From Lysobacter gummosus (GTDB lineage: Bacteria; Pseudomonadota; Gammaproteobacteria; Xanthomonadales; Xanthomonadaceae): a stretch of DNA of 64,000 bases. Each line of letters begins with the position of its first letter. The stretch's first letter is position 1. The notes under the pieces are model-generated. The model worked only from the letters and a program-made list of their open reading frames with translations, was not told the DNA's origin and did not search any database. The stretch is from positions 620,001-684,000 of the forward strand of contig NZ_CP011131.1 in the NCBI RefSeq assembly GCF_001442805.1, in the 5' to 3' direction. The position numbers were made by a program, and so were the translations under genes. Below are positions 29,169-37,556 of the stretch, in pieces.

Positions 29169-29945
29169 ATGAAAGACAAAGAACAGATCGTCGAAAACTG
29201 GCTGCCGCGCTACACCGGCGTGCCCCTGGACCAGTTCGGCCAGCACATCCTGCTGACCAACTTCGGCGGTTACCTGCACACCTTCGCCCGCCTGACCGGC
29301 GCGCAGATCGTCGGCATGGACCGGCCGATGCCCAGCGCGACGGCCGACGGCATCACCATGATCAACTTCGGCATGGGCAGCCCGAACGCGGCGACCATGA
29401 TGGACCTGCTCTCGGCGATCATGCCGCAGGCGGTGTTGTTCCTGGGCAAGTGCGGCGGCCTCAAGCGCAAGAACGAGCTCGGCGACCTGGTCCTGCCGAT
29501 CGCGGCGATCCGCGGCGAAGGCACCTCCAACGACTACCTGCTGCCGGAAGTGCCGGCGCTGCCGGCGTTCGCCTTGCAGCGCGCGGTCTCGACCATGATC
29601 CGCGACCTCGGCCACGACTACTGGACCGGCACCGTCTACACCACCAATCGCCGGGTCTGGGAGCACGACGAAGCCTTCAAGGAGCGTCTGCGCGCGATGC
29701 GCTGCATGGCCATCGACATGGAAACCGCGACCGTGTTCGCCGCCGGCTTCGCCAACCGCATTCCCTGCGGCGCGCTGTTGCTGGTCTCGGACCAGCCGAT
29801 GATTCCCGAGGGCGTGAAGACCGAGGCCTCCGACGCCAAGGTCAGCGCGAGCTTCGTCGATACCCACATCGGGGTCGGCATCGAGGCGCTGAAGCTGATC
29901 CGCCGGCATGGCAAGTCGGTGCGGCATTTGCGCTTCGACGAGTAA
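29169..29945 (+). CDS. amn: AMP nucleosidase, short form
   Basis: 258 residues. It aligns in style with the C-terminal catalytic domain of AMP nucleosidase (AMP + water to adenine + ribose 5-phosphate): INFGMGSPNAATMMDLLSAI, FLGKCGGLKRK, AIDMETATVFAAGF and LLVSDQPMIPEGVKT are typical. The N-terminal regulatory domain of the E. coli enzyme is absent, as in the shorter forms of other phyla. It is divergent from the amidohydrolase pair and followed by a hairpin at 30023-30047. Confidence 0.88.
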   Translation: MKDKEQIVENWLPRYTGVPLDQFGQHILLTNFGGYLHTFARLTGAQIVGMDRPMPSATADGITMINFGMGSPNAATMMDLLSAIMPQAVLFLGKCGGLKRKNELGDLVLPIAAIRGEGTSNDYLLPEVPALPAFALQRAVSTMIRDLGHDYWTGTVYTTNRRVWEHDEAFKERLRAMRCMAIDMETATVFAAGFANRIPCGALLLVSDQPMIPEGVKTEASDAKVSASFVDTHIGVGIEALKLIRRHGKSVRHLRFDE

Positions 29946-30022
29946 GCCAGGGCGCGGCCCTCGCTCAGGCGGTAAAGGGCCGAAGCCGCAAGGAAGCCGG
30001 CAAGAAACGGCGCGCCTCACAT

Positions 30023-30047
30023 CCCTCTCCCGCAAAGCGGGAGAGGG
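30023..30047 (+). terminator. Hairpin after amn
   Basis: Perfect stem CCCTCTCCCGC / GCGGGAGAGGG with an AAA loop, 80 bases after the amn stop. There is no strong T-run, so it could also be a dispersed repeat of a type common between xanthomonad genes rather than a true terminator. Confidence 0.5.
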
Positions 30048-30113
30048 GTTGGGGTGAGAGCCGCCGCGGCGCATGATCCTCCGGCCCATGAACGGCCACT
30101 CGGAAGCTGCCGC

Positions 30114-31178
30114 ATGATCGCTGCTCGACGAATTCGCTGGTGCCTGCTCGCGTGCTTGAGCTTCGCCGTGCCGGCGTTCGCGGCCGATCCCGCCGTCGAA
30201 CGCGTCCTCGCCCGCTGGGACGGCGATACCCGCGCCGATCTAAAGGCTGTGGTCGTGCTGCGCGACGGCGAACTCATCGCCGAGCGTTACTACAACGGCG
30301 ACGACGCGCGCAGCCTGCACGACATGCGTTCGGCCGGGAAAAGCGTGACCGCGCTGCTGGCCGGGATCGCCCTCGATCAAGGCCGGATCGGCTCGCTGGA
30401 CGATCCGATCGAACGCTATCTGCCCGCCGCGCGCGGCAAGCCGGTCGCCGGCACTTCGGTACGCGATCTGCTGACGATGCGCTCGGGACTCGACGCCGAC
30501 GACACGCAGGAACAATCGCCCGGCAACGAAGATCGCCTCGATGAGGCCGCCGATCCGGCCGCGTTCGCGCTCGGCGTGCCGCGCCGCGAGGTCGCCGGGA
30601 TGCGCTATCAGTACAACTCGCTGACCGCGTATCTGGCCGGATGGGTGGTCGCGGCGGCGGTCGCGCAACCGCTCGACGAATTCGCGCGCGCGAATCTGTT
30701 TCAACCCTTGGGCATCGAACATTGGCAATGGCAGCGCGATGCCTCCGGCCATGCCAAGGGCCAGGGCAACCTGTCGCTGAGCGCGCGCGACATGGCCGCA
30801 ATCGGCGAGTGGGTGCTCGACGGCGGCGAACACGACGGCCGCCGGCTGATCTCGCGCAAGACCCTGGACGACATCCTGGCCCCGAGCATCGCCATCGCCG
30901 CGGTCGATCCTTTCGCGGATCACTACGGCTACTTCTGGTATCTGCGGACCCAGCGCATCGCCGGCCGCGACGTGCCGGTCGCGTTCGCCTCCGGCAACGG
31001 CGGCAACAAGATCTACGTGGTGCCGTCGCTGCGCGCGGTGATCGCGATCACCTCCTCCGCCTACGGTCGCGGTTATGGCCAGCGGCGTTCGCAGGACATC
31101 TTGCGCGCGGTGCTCGCGGCGATGGGGCCGGCCGCGTCGCGCGATCTGCCGGCGGCCGTAAGCGCCCGGGAAGGCTGA
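30114..31178 (+). CDS. Beta-lactamase-fold serine hydrolase, exported
   Basis: 354 residues from MIAARRIRWCLLACLSFAVP, a signal peptide ending AFA|A. The catalytic SxxK is Ser73-Ala-Gly-Lys76 (MRSAGKSVTA). The second motif is YNS (Tyr167), and a GNGG replaces the KTG box. This is the pattern of class C-like esterases and D-amino-acid peptidases (beta-lactamase family PF00144), not of true resistance enzymes. It should act in the periplasm on an ester or peptide. The substrate is unknown. Confidence 0.88.
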   Translation: MIAARRIRWCLLACLSFAVPAFAADPAVERVLARWDGDTRADLKAVVVLRDGELIAERYYNGDDARSLHDMRSAGKSVTALLAGIALDQGRIGSLDDPIERYLPAARGKPVAGTSVRDLLTMRSGLDADDTQEQSPGNEDRLDEAADPAAFALGVPRREVAGMRYQYNSLTAYLAGWVVAAAVAQPLDEFARANLFQPLGIEHWQWQRDASGHAKGQGNLSLSARDMAAIGEWVLDGGEHDGRRLISRKTLDDILAPSIAIAAVDPFADHYGYFWYLRTQRIAGRDVPVAFASGNGGNKIYVVPSLRAVIAITSSAYGRGYGQRRSQDILRAVLAAMGPAASRDLPAAVSAREG

Positions 31179-31304
31179 ACGGTTTAGCCCGCATCAAGCA
31201 AAAACCCACTGGATTTACAGGGGTTTTGCGACGCCCGACACGCGACATCCGAAGGCCTGAGACCTGCGCGGACGACACTGTGCTCCACGACCGGAGGACA
31301 GGTC

Positions 31305-31874
31305 ATGGAACAGCTCATCTTCACCGTCATCGGCGCCCTGCTTACCTGGGCGTTCTACTTCATCCAGCGAATCGCCGAGCGTCGCGGCACGGTCGATGCG
31401 ATCGAACGCGGCAAGCAGTTGCTCGCGCTGAAGCAGGAACTCGACGGCGCGCACACCAGCGTCGAGGAACTGCGCCGTTTCGAAAACAAGCTGATCGGCA
31501 AGGCCGAAACCGCCGCGCGCATCGCCGACAATTATTTCGGCAAGGCCGAGGCGATCGCGCGCGACAGCGACGACGATCGGGTCAGCCAGGCCGACATGGG
31601 CCAGCAGGCGATCGCCGAGCTCAGTCGCGAGCAGACGCGCCTGGACGGTCTGGTCGCGCATCTGCGCAAGCAGATCGACGGCGAGGATCTGGCCGCGTTC
31701 GAACAGGCGCATCAGGCCTGGCTGGCGTTTCGCGAACGCCATGCGCGTTTCGTTTCGCAGTCGTATTCGTCCGGGCCGATCCGGCCGTTGATCTATGCGG
31801 TGACTATGGAAAGTCTCACCGTGGCCTGGATCAACGAGCTGGAGACGCAGTTGGGCGAGGATGAGGCGGGGTGA
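31305..31874 (+). CDS. Membrane-anchored LprI-like (DUF1311-like) protein
   Basis: 189 residues with GGAGGA before the ATG. One N-terminal helix (LIFTVIGALLTWAFYFIQRI) anchors it. A charged, helical, probably coiled-coil middle follows (residues 25-130). The C-terminal 60 residues (FEQAHQAWLAFRERHARF, then TVAWINELETQL) match the pattern of the LprI/DUF1311 domain, some members of which inhibit lysozyme. The cysteines usual in that domain are missing, so the likeness may be structural only. Confidence 0.65.
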   Translation: MEQLIFTVIGALLTWAFYFIQRIAERRGTVDAIERGKQLLALKQELDGAHTSVEELRRFENKLIGKAETAARIADNYFGKAEAIARDSDDDRVSQADMGQQAIAELSREQTRLDGLVAHLRKQIDGEDLAAFEQAHQAWLAFRERHARFVSQSYSSGPIRPLIYAVTMESLTVAWINELETQLGEDEAG

Positions 31875-31910
31875 TGGCGCGCGGTGCGCGAGGTTGGCTT
31901 TGGTTCGGCG

Positions 31911-31991
31911 TTTCCGCGAAGGCGGGGATGCCAGGCTTCGTCGCGGCGTGAGAGCAAAGTCGCTGGATCCCCGCGTTCGCGGGGATGACGG
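31911..31991. repeat. Inverted pair of GCGAAGGCGGGGAT units
   Basis: TTCCGCGAAGGCGGGGATGC (31911-31934) and GGATCCCCGCGTTCGCGGGG (31963-31991) are inverted relatives of the 53-bp array core at 23170, about 30 bases apart. Confidence 0.75.
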
Positions 31992-32175
31992 GCGTATGGT
32001 GGTGCGACGCGACATGACGCGACATGACGCAACGCGCGTCGCCGGTCGCACACCACATCGAGCCTTACGTCATGTCGGCCATCGCGCCATACACCCGGAC
32101 GCACATCCACGCTCGCGACACGCCCGCACCCGTTTTGCTACGGTTCGCTCCCTGTCCCCCAAGCGCAGGTTCCGC

Positions 32176-32733
32176 ATGTCCGTCACCGCACAAGACGTCG
32201 TCGACTTCTGGCGCAAGGCCGGTCCCGGCCGCTGGTTCGATCGCGACGACCATTTCGATCAGCAATGCCGCAGCGGCTTTCTCGACGCCCACCACGCCGC
32301 GGCGCGGCGCGAGCACGACGACTGGGTCGAGCGCGACGCCGAGTCGGCGCTGGCGCTGTTGATCCTGCTCGACCAGATTCCACGCAACGTGTTCCGCGGC
32401 AGCGCGCATTCGTACGCGACCGATCCGCTGGCGCGGCACTACGCGCGGCGCGCGCTGGAACTCGGCCACGACCGCAGCATCGAGCCGGCCCTGCGCTCGT
32501 TCTTCTATCTGCCGTTCGAACACTCGGAGGATTTGCTCGATCAACGCCGCTCGGTCGAGCTGCACCAGGCGCTGCCGGCCGCTGCCGACGGCACCGACGC
32601 CGCGCAGTGGGCGATCAAGCATCTGGAAATCATCGAGCGCTTCGGCCGCTTCCCGCATCGCAACGCGGCGCTGGGACGCGACAGCAGCGCGGAAGAACAG
32701 GCCTATCTCGACGGCGGCGGCTTCAAGGGCTGA
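32176..32733 (+). CDS. DUF924-family protein
   Basis: 185 residues from MSVTAQDVVDFWRKAGPGRW. The family motifs VVDFW, ESALALLILLDQIPRNVFRG, FFYLPFEHSEDL and IIERFGRFPHRNAALGR are all present, and the length is normal. DUF924 proteins are TPR-like and cytoplasmic, and common in proteobacteria; their function is not established. A strong hairpin (32811-32844) ends the gene and its convergent neighbour. Confidence 0.9.
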   Translation: MSVTAQDVVDFWRKAGPGRWFDRDDHFDQQCRSGFLDAHHAAARREHDDWVERDAESALALLILLDQIPRNVFRGSAHSYATDPLARHYARRALELGHDRSIEPALRSFFYLPFEHSEDLLDQRRSVELHQALPAAADGTDAAQWAIKHLEIIERFGRFPHRNAALGRDSSAEEQAYLDGGGFKG

Positions 32734-32810
32734 GGCGGCTGTGGGCCGGGCGTCCGCGCGTAGCTCGCGCCGTCGGCGATAACGCACGCCGATGCGCCGG
32801 CGCCAGAAAC

Positions 32811-32844
32811 GCGAAAGCCGCGACGCAAACGTCGCGGCTTTCGC
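32811..32844. terminator. Bidirectional terminator-like hairpin
   Basis: Perfect 15-bp stem GCGAAAGCCGCGACG / CGTCGCGGCTTTCGC with a CAAA loop between convergent genes. The stem is strong in both directions, although there is no long T-run. Confidence 0.7.
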
Positions 32845-32861
32845 AGTAACAACGAAGGCGA

Positions 32862-33788
32862 TCAGTACTTGGCGATGGCGCCGTCCAGATCGGCCCAGGC
32901 GTCGATGCCGCCTTCCACGTTGTAGACCTCGCGGTAACCCAGCTGACGGAAATGCTCCGCCGCCTGCGCGCTGCGGCCGCCGTGGTGGCAAAGGAACGCC
33001 AGCGGCGTGTCCTTGGGAAGGGTTTCCAGCGCGCTGGTGCCGTGATCGAAGGTGTCGAAAGCCAGCTCGACCTGAGCGATGGCGCGTTCGTCCGGCGGAC
33101 GCACATCGACCAGACGCAGCGAGCCGGCGCGCACGCGCTCGCGGGCGTCGGCCGGAACGATCGCGCGCACCGCCGGCGGCGCGTTCGGGTTGGTGATCAC
33201 CAGGCCGCGGCCGCGTTCGTCGTCGGCCCAATCGATCGACACGCCGTCGGCGCGGCGGGCGTTGATCCAGTCGGTCTGCACGCGCACGCCCTCGACTTCC
33301 ACCGCGACGGCATTGGCGTCGATCGGCGCCAGCTGCAGGCGCACGTTGTGGCGCGCATCGACTTCCAGCTGCACGGCGTAATCGGCGCCGGCATTGGCGA
33401 CCGCGTCGCGCAGCATCTGCGCCGCGGCCGGGGTGATGCTGAGCTTGGGCGGGCTGCGATCGGGCGCAGGCAGGCCGAGCGCGCTGTGCAACTCGCCGCT
33501 GGCGGCCATCTGCTCGATGATGTCGCTGCCGCCGACCAGCTGCGCGTCGATGTACAGCTGCGGGATGGTCGGCCACTCGCCGTAGGCCTTGATGCCCTCG
33601 CGGATGTCCGGATCGGCCAGCACGTCCACATGGGCGTAGCCCTGCGGCAGCAGCGCGTTCAGCGCGCCGGAGGCCTTGGCCGAGAAACCGCATTGCGGCG
33701 CGGTCGGGTCGCCTTTCATGAACAGCACGACACGGTTGGACTGAAGCAGGGTTTCGATGCGCGAGCGCAGGGCGGGATCGAGGGACAT
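32862..33788 (-). CDS. Monothiol glutaredoxin fused to a HesB-like and a rhodanese domain
   Basis: 308 residues from MSLDPALRSRIETLL. Residues 1-105 are a Grx4-type monothiol glutaredoxin with Cys33 in CGFS, which binds a [2Fe-2S] cluster with glutathione. Residues about 115-205 resemble an A-type iron-sulfur carrier (LSITPAAAQMLRDAV) but have no cysteines. Residues about 210-308 are a rhodanese domain with Cys267 (FLCHHGGRSAQA). Such fusions are found in xanthomonads and are likely to act in iron-sulfur trafficking or sulfur transfer. Residues without cysteine in the middle domain suggest a structural role. Confidence 0.9.
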   Translation of the reverse strand: MSLDPALRSRIETLLQSNRVVLFMKGDPTAPQCGFSAKASGALNALLPQGYAHVDVLADPDIREGIKAYGEWPTIPQLYIDAQLVGGSDIIEQMAASGELHSALGLPAPDRSPPKLSITPAAAQMLRDAVANAGADYAVQLEVDARHNVRLQLAPIDANAVAVEVEGVRVQTDWINARRADGVSIDWADDERGRGLVITNPNAPPAVRAIVPADARERVRAGSLRLVDVRPPDERAIAQVELAFDTFDHGTSALETLPKDTPLAFLCHHGGRSAQAAEHFRQLGYREVYNVEGGIDAWADLDGAIAKY

Positions 33789-33910
33789 GACGGTCTGGTC
33801 TGGCGGGAATGAAGCCCACATGGGGGCGGCCGGCGGGTGCCGCAAGGTAGGATGGCGCATCCGCGGTGCCAGCCGCCGTCGCATTACCGTCTGGAGCCGT
33901 TCCCCCGCGC

Positions 33911-34693
33911 ATGAGCATCGCCAGCATCGCCGCCCCCCATCGCCCGCCGCGCCGCCCCTGGGCCTGGCTGTGGCTGTTCGGCGCCTCGCAGCTGCTCATG
34001 CTGGCGTTGTGGTGGCGCTTCGGCTGGGCGGCCGGGCTGCTGGCGATGCTGGTCAGCCACGGCGCCATGTTCTGGGGCACCTTGTGGCCGCGCTCGCGCT
34101 TGTTCGGGCCGGTGCTCGCGCGCCTGCCGACGCAGGCGCGGGCGATGTGGCTGACCATCGACGACGGCCCCTCCGACGACACCCCGGCGATGCTCGACCT
34201 GCTCGATGCGTACGGCGCCAAGGCGACGTTCTTCCTGGTCGCCGAACGCGCCGCGGCGCGGCCGCAACTGGCGCGCGAGATCGTTCGCCGCGGCCACGGC
34301 ATCGGCAATCACAGCCAGTCGCATCCGCAGGCCTGGTTCTGGGCGTTGGGGCCGGGGCGCATGGCGGCGGAGATCGAGCAGGCGCAGGCCGGCCTGCGCG
34401 CGGTGACCGGGGTGACGCCGCGCTGGTTCCGCGCGGTGGTCGGCATGGCCAATCCGTTCGTGTCGGCGTCGTTGAAGAAACTGGCGCTGGCGCGGGTGGC
34501 GTGGAGCGCGCGCGGCTTCGACGGCGTGCGCGGCGAGCCCGATTCGGTGGTGGCGCGCATCGTCGCCGATTTCCGCCCCGGCGCGATCGTGCTGCTGCAC
34601 GAGGGCGCGCCGCACGGCAACAACGTGGCGATCGTCGAAGGCGTGTTGCGGGCGATGAAGGACGCCGGCTACGTCGCGGTCGTGCCCGAATAA
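33911..34693 (+). CDS. Membrane-anchored polysaccharide deacetylase
   Basis: 260 residues from ATG at 33911 (MSIASIAAPHRPPR); an upstream start at 33866 is possible. Two N-terminal hydrophobic helices are followed by a NodB-homology domain: motif 1 WLTIDDGPSDDT, motif 2 HGIGNHSQSHPQ with the HxxxH zinc ligands, a later RWFRAVVGMANPF, and motif LLHEGAPHGNN. It should deacetylate N-acetylated sugars of a surface polysaccharide or peptidoglycan on the periplasmic side. The 3' end meets a convergent methyltransferase gene 18 bases away. Confidence 0.9.
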   Translation: MSIASIAAPHRPPRRPWAWLWLFGASQLLMLALWWRFGWAAGLLAMLVSHGAMFWGTLWPRSRLFGPVLARLPTQARAMWLTIDDGPSDDTPAMLDLLDAYGAKATFFLVAERAAARPQLAREIVRRGHGIGNHSQSHPQAWFWALGPGRMAAEIEQAQAGLRAVTGVTPRWFRAVVGMANPFVSASLKKLALARVAWSARGFDGVRGEPDSVVARIVADFRPGAIVLLHEGAPHGNNVAIVEGVLRAMKDAGYVAVVPE

Positions 34694-34711
34694 GCGCGAG
34701 CGCTCAGCCGC

Positions 34712-35410
34712 TCAGGCGCGGGCGACGATCAGCCAGTTGTTGAACGGCGTATTGCCGTACAGCGGCGTCAGCGTGGTGCTCAGTCCGTGCCCCTGCAACT
34801 GCTCGCGCAGCGCTTGCGCCTGCGGATAACAGCGCGGCGCCGACTGCATCCAGCCGATCATCTTGGCCAGGCGGTCGGAGATCAGGCCGACCCGGCCGCG
34901 GCCGCTGCCGTCGGCCAGGGCGGTGCGGATGACCAGGCGCGCGCCGGGTTCCAGCATCGCCGCCGCGGTATCGATCAGGCCGCGCTGGGTCGGCGCGTCC
35001 AGGTATTGCAGGACGTCCAGGATCGTCACGCTGCCGCGATGCGGCGGCGGGCCCTGCGCCAGATCGACCAGATCGAAGCGCGCCCGGGTCAGCTCGACCT
35101 TGCCCGCGACCTTGCGCGCGCGGCCGATCTTGGCCGCGTCGTTATCGACGCCGCGATACGCCATCGTCTGCCCGTCCAGGCGCAGCGCGTGCACCAGCAG
35201 GCCCAGGCCGCAGCCCAGGTCCAGCACCGGCGCATGGCTGCCGCGCAGCGCCTGCAGCACGCCTGGATACAGCGGATCGCTGCCGAGCTTGGCGCGGCTG
35301 TAGTAGTAGTCCCAGCGATTGCCGAGCGGATGCGCGGGCAGGAAGGCGCGCGCGATGGCGAGGGCGCGTTCGCGCGGCAGCGGGCGCGTGGCGTCGATGA
35401 CGGCGGTCAC
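34712..35410 (-). CDS. SAM-dependent methyltransferase
   Basis: 232 residues from a GTG at 35410 that overlaps the stop of the SGNH hydrolase (GTGA). The glycine-rich SAM site is VLDLGCGLGLLVHAL, with the acidic VDNDAAKIGRAR next and SVTILDVLQYLDAP as motif IV. The substrate is unknown; the N-terminal HPLGNRWDYYYSRAKL region may recognise it. Translation is coupled to the SGNH hydrolase and probably to alaA. Confidence 0.85.
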   Translation of the reverse strand: MTAVIDATRPLPRERALAIARAFLPAHPLGNRWDYYYSRAKLGSDPLYPGVLQALRGSHAPVLDLGCGLGLLVHALRLDGQTMAYRGVDNDAAKIGRARKVAGKVELTRARFDLVDLAQGPPPHRGSVTILDVLQYLDAPTQRGLIDTAAAMLEPGARLVIRTALADGSGRGRVGLISDRLAKMIGWMQSAPRCYPQAQALREQLQGHGLSTTLTPLYGNTPFNNWLIVARA

Positions 35411-36030
35411 CGCGGCGCCGGTTCCCGCAGCAGATCGCGCGCCACCGGCAGCGCCAGCATGGTCCACTGCGCGTACATCGCCGCCGACGGATGCAGGCCG
35501 TCTTCGGCCAGCATGATCGCTTCGCTTGCGCGCTCGCGCGACACCGGGGTGATATCGACGAAGGCCACGCCCAACTGCGCGCACACTTGCGCGGCGCTGC
35601 GGTTGAACACGTCCAGTTCGGCGCCGATCACGGCCGGGCCGCGCTGGTCGGTGGCGCCGAAGGGCGTGGCGCCCCAGTCGGGAATCGACAGCACCAGCAC
35701 CCGGTCGGCGCGGCCGCGCGCATAGCCGATCGCGCGCCGCAGCAGATCGCGGAATTCGGCCGCGTACTGCACCGCGCTGCGGCCGCGGTATTGGTTGTTG
35801 ACGCCGATCAGCAGGCTGACGAAATCCCATTGGCCCAGCGGCTCGGCCAGATCCAGCGCGAGCGCGAGCTCATCGGTGGTCCAGCCGGTGGTGGCGATGA
35901 TCCGCGGCGCGTCCACGGCGATGCCGTGTTCGCGCAACTGCACGGTCAACTGCACCGGCCAGCGGCCGGATTCGGGCACGGCCTCGCCGATGGTGTAGCT
36001 GTCGCCGAGCGCGAGGTAGGTCAGCGCCAT
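35407..36030 (-). CDS. SGNH/GDSL-family hydrolase
   Basis: 207 residues. The nucleophile block is LALGDSYTIGE, the oxyanion Asn is in LLIGVNNQYRG, and the catalytic Asp/His pair is in AEDGLHPSAAMY. There is no signal peptide, so it should act in the cytoplasm as an esterase or acyl hydrolase. It starts 7 bases after alaA ends and overlaps the methyltransferase, forming a three-gene operon whose common theme is not evident. Confidence 0.9.
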   Translation of the reverse strand: MALTYLALGDSYTIGEAVPESGRWPVQLTVQLREHGIAVDAPRIIATTGWTTDELALALDLAEPLGQWDFVSLLIGVNNQYRGRSAVQYAAEFRDLLRRAIGYARGRADRVLVLSIPDWGATPFGATDQRGPAVIGAELDVFNRSAAQVCAQLGVAFVDITPVSRERASEAIMLAEDGLHPSAAMYAQWTMLALPVARDLLREPAPR

Positions 36031-36037
36031 CGCGGCC

Positions 36038-37288
36038 TCAGGCCACGGCGACGCGCTGGCTCTGCGCGCGCGCGGCGTAGCGGTCGAGCACGCGCTCGAT
36101 CCGGCCGAACACTTCGCGCACCTGCGCCGGTTCCGGCAGCAGGGTCACGCGGAAGTGGTTGCGGTACGGCACGTTGAAGCTCGAACCGGGAACCACCAGC
36201 ACGTCCTCGGTTTCCAGCAGTTCCAGGGCGAACTTGTGATCGTCGAAACCCTGCGCGGCCGCGCCGGTCACCGCCGGGAACGCGTACAGCGCGCCGGCCG
36301 GCACGACCAGTTCCAGATGCTGGCTGGCCTGCACCGATTCGATCACCGCGCGGCGCGCCTCGAACAGGCGTCCGCCCGGCTCGCACAGCGGAGTGATGGT
36401 GTCGGTGCCGTTGAGCGCGGCCTCGATCGCGAACTGGCCCGGCACGTTGGCGCACAGGCGCAGCGCGCCGAGCAGGTCCATGGCGTGATGAAAATCGCCG
36501 CTGGCCACCGGGTCGCCCGACAGCACCGCCCAGCCCACGCGCCAGCCGCAGGCGCGGTGGACCTTGGACAGGCCGCCGAAGCTCAGGCAGGGCAGATCGC
36601 CGGCGATCGGCGCGACCGGAGTGAACTGGGCGCCGTCGTAAAGGATGGAGTCGTAGATTTCATCGCACATCAGCAGCAGCTTGTGCTTGGCGGCGATGGC
36701 GACGATGCGTTCGATCAGCTCGCGCGGGTAGGCGGCGCCGGTCGGGTTGTTGGGGTTGATCAGCACGATCGCGCGGGTGCGGCTGGAGATCAGTTGCTCG
36801 ATCTCGTCCGGATCGGGCAGGAAGCCGTTCTCGGGCTGGCAGCGGTAATACACCGGGCGGCCGTCGTTGAGGATGGTCGCGGCCGACCACAGCGGGTAGT
36901 CGGGCGAGGGCAGCAGCACTTCGTCGCCGGGATTGAGCAGCGCGCGCAGCGACAGGTCGATCAGCTCGCTCACGCCGTTGCCGACGAACACGCGCTCGGG
37001 CGAGGCGTTGGGCGTGCCGCGCTGCTTGTGGAAGGCGGCGATGGCCTCGCGCGCGGCCGGCAGGCCCTGCTGGTGGGTGTAGGGATCGGTATCGGCGATG
37101 TGGTCGGCGATCGCGCGCTGCAGGTGTTCGGGCGCGCGGAACCCGAAGGCGCCGGGGTTGCCGATATTGAGCTTGATCTGCTTGCGTCCCTGGGCTTCCA
37201 ACTCCCTGGCTCGCCGGGCCAGTTCACCGCGGATTTCGTAACGGACTTCGGACAGGCGTTCGCGGGTTTTCAGGGGCGGAAGGGACAT
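36038..37288 (-). CDS. alaA: Alanine-synthesising aminotransferase, AlaA type
   Basis: 416 residues, close to E. coli AlaA in length and motifs. It is a fold-type I PLP enzyme with KLNIGNPGAFGFRAPEHL at the N-terminus, NPNNPTGAAYPREL for substrate binding, CDEIYDSILYDG, and the PLP lysine in FGGLSKVHRACGWRVGW. It should transfer the amino group of glutamate to pyruvate. It heads an operon with an SGNH hydrolase and a methyltransferase and is divergent from rsgA. Confidence 0.9.
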   Translation of the reverse strand: MSLPPLKTRERLSEVRYEIRGELARRARELEAQGRKQIKLNIGNPGAFGFRAPEHLQRAIADHIADTDPYTHQQGLPAAREAIAAFHKQRGTPNASPERVFVGNGVSELIDLSLRALLNPGDEVLLPSPDYPLWSAATILNDGRPVYYRCQPENGFLPDPDEIEQLISSRTRAIVLINPNNPTGAAYPRELIERIVAIAAKHKLLLMCDEIYDSILYDGAQFTPVAPIAGDLPCLSFGGLSKVHRACGWRVGWAVLSGDPVASGDFHHAMDLLGALRLCANVPGQFAIEAALNGTDTITPLCEPGGRLFEARRAVIESVQASQHLELVVPAGALYAFPAVTGAAAQGFDDHKFALELLETEDVLVVPGSSFNVPYRNHFRVTLLPEPAQVREVFGRIERVLDRYAARAQSQRVAVA

Positions 37289-37556
37289 TGGAGCGGGCAG
37301 GGTCGGTGGATGGGGCTTCAGACTAGCTGAATCGGCTCGACTAAGCAGCTTGGCGGCGGCGAAAAACCCCGGTTTCGGCGACGCTGGCCCGGGCCGGGCG
37401 CACGTTTCCCGGATTTCGCCGCGGCGGCCCGTGGCGGCGGGTATCCGGCGCGCGGCGGGCCGGGCCGGTCCCGATTCGGGCGCCGGATCCCGCCAGCGGC
37501 GGGAATTGCGACGAAACCGGTGGGCAGCCTATGTAGAATCGCGCCATGCCTGAACT

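Noticed and set aside
37506..37539. Promoter for rsgA from TTGCGA and TAGAAT
   Set aside because: The spacing is 22 bases, too long for a standard sigma-70 promoter; the TAGAAT alone is not enough to call.
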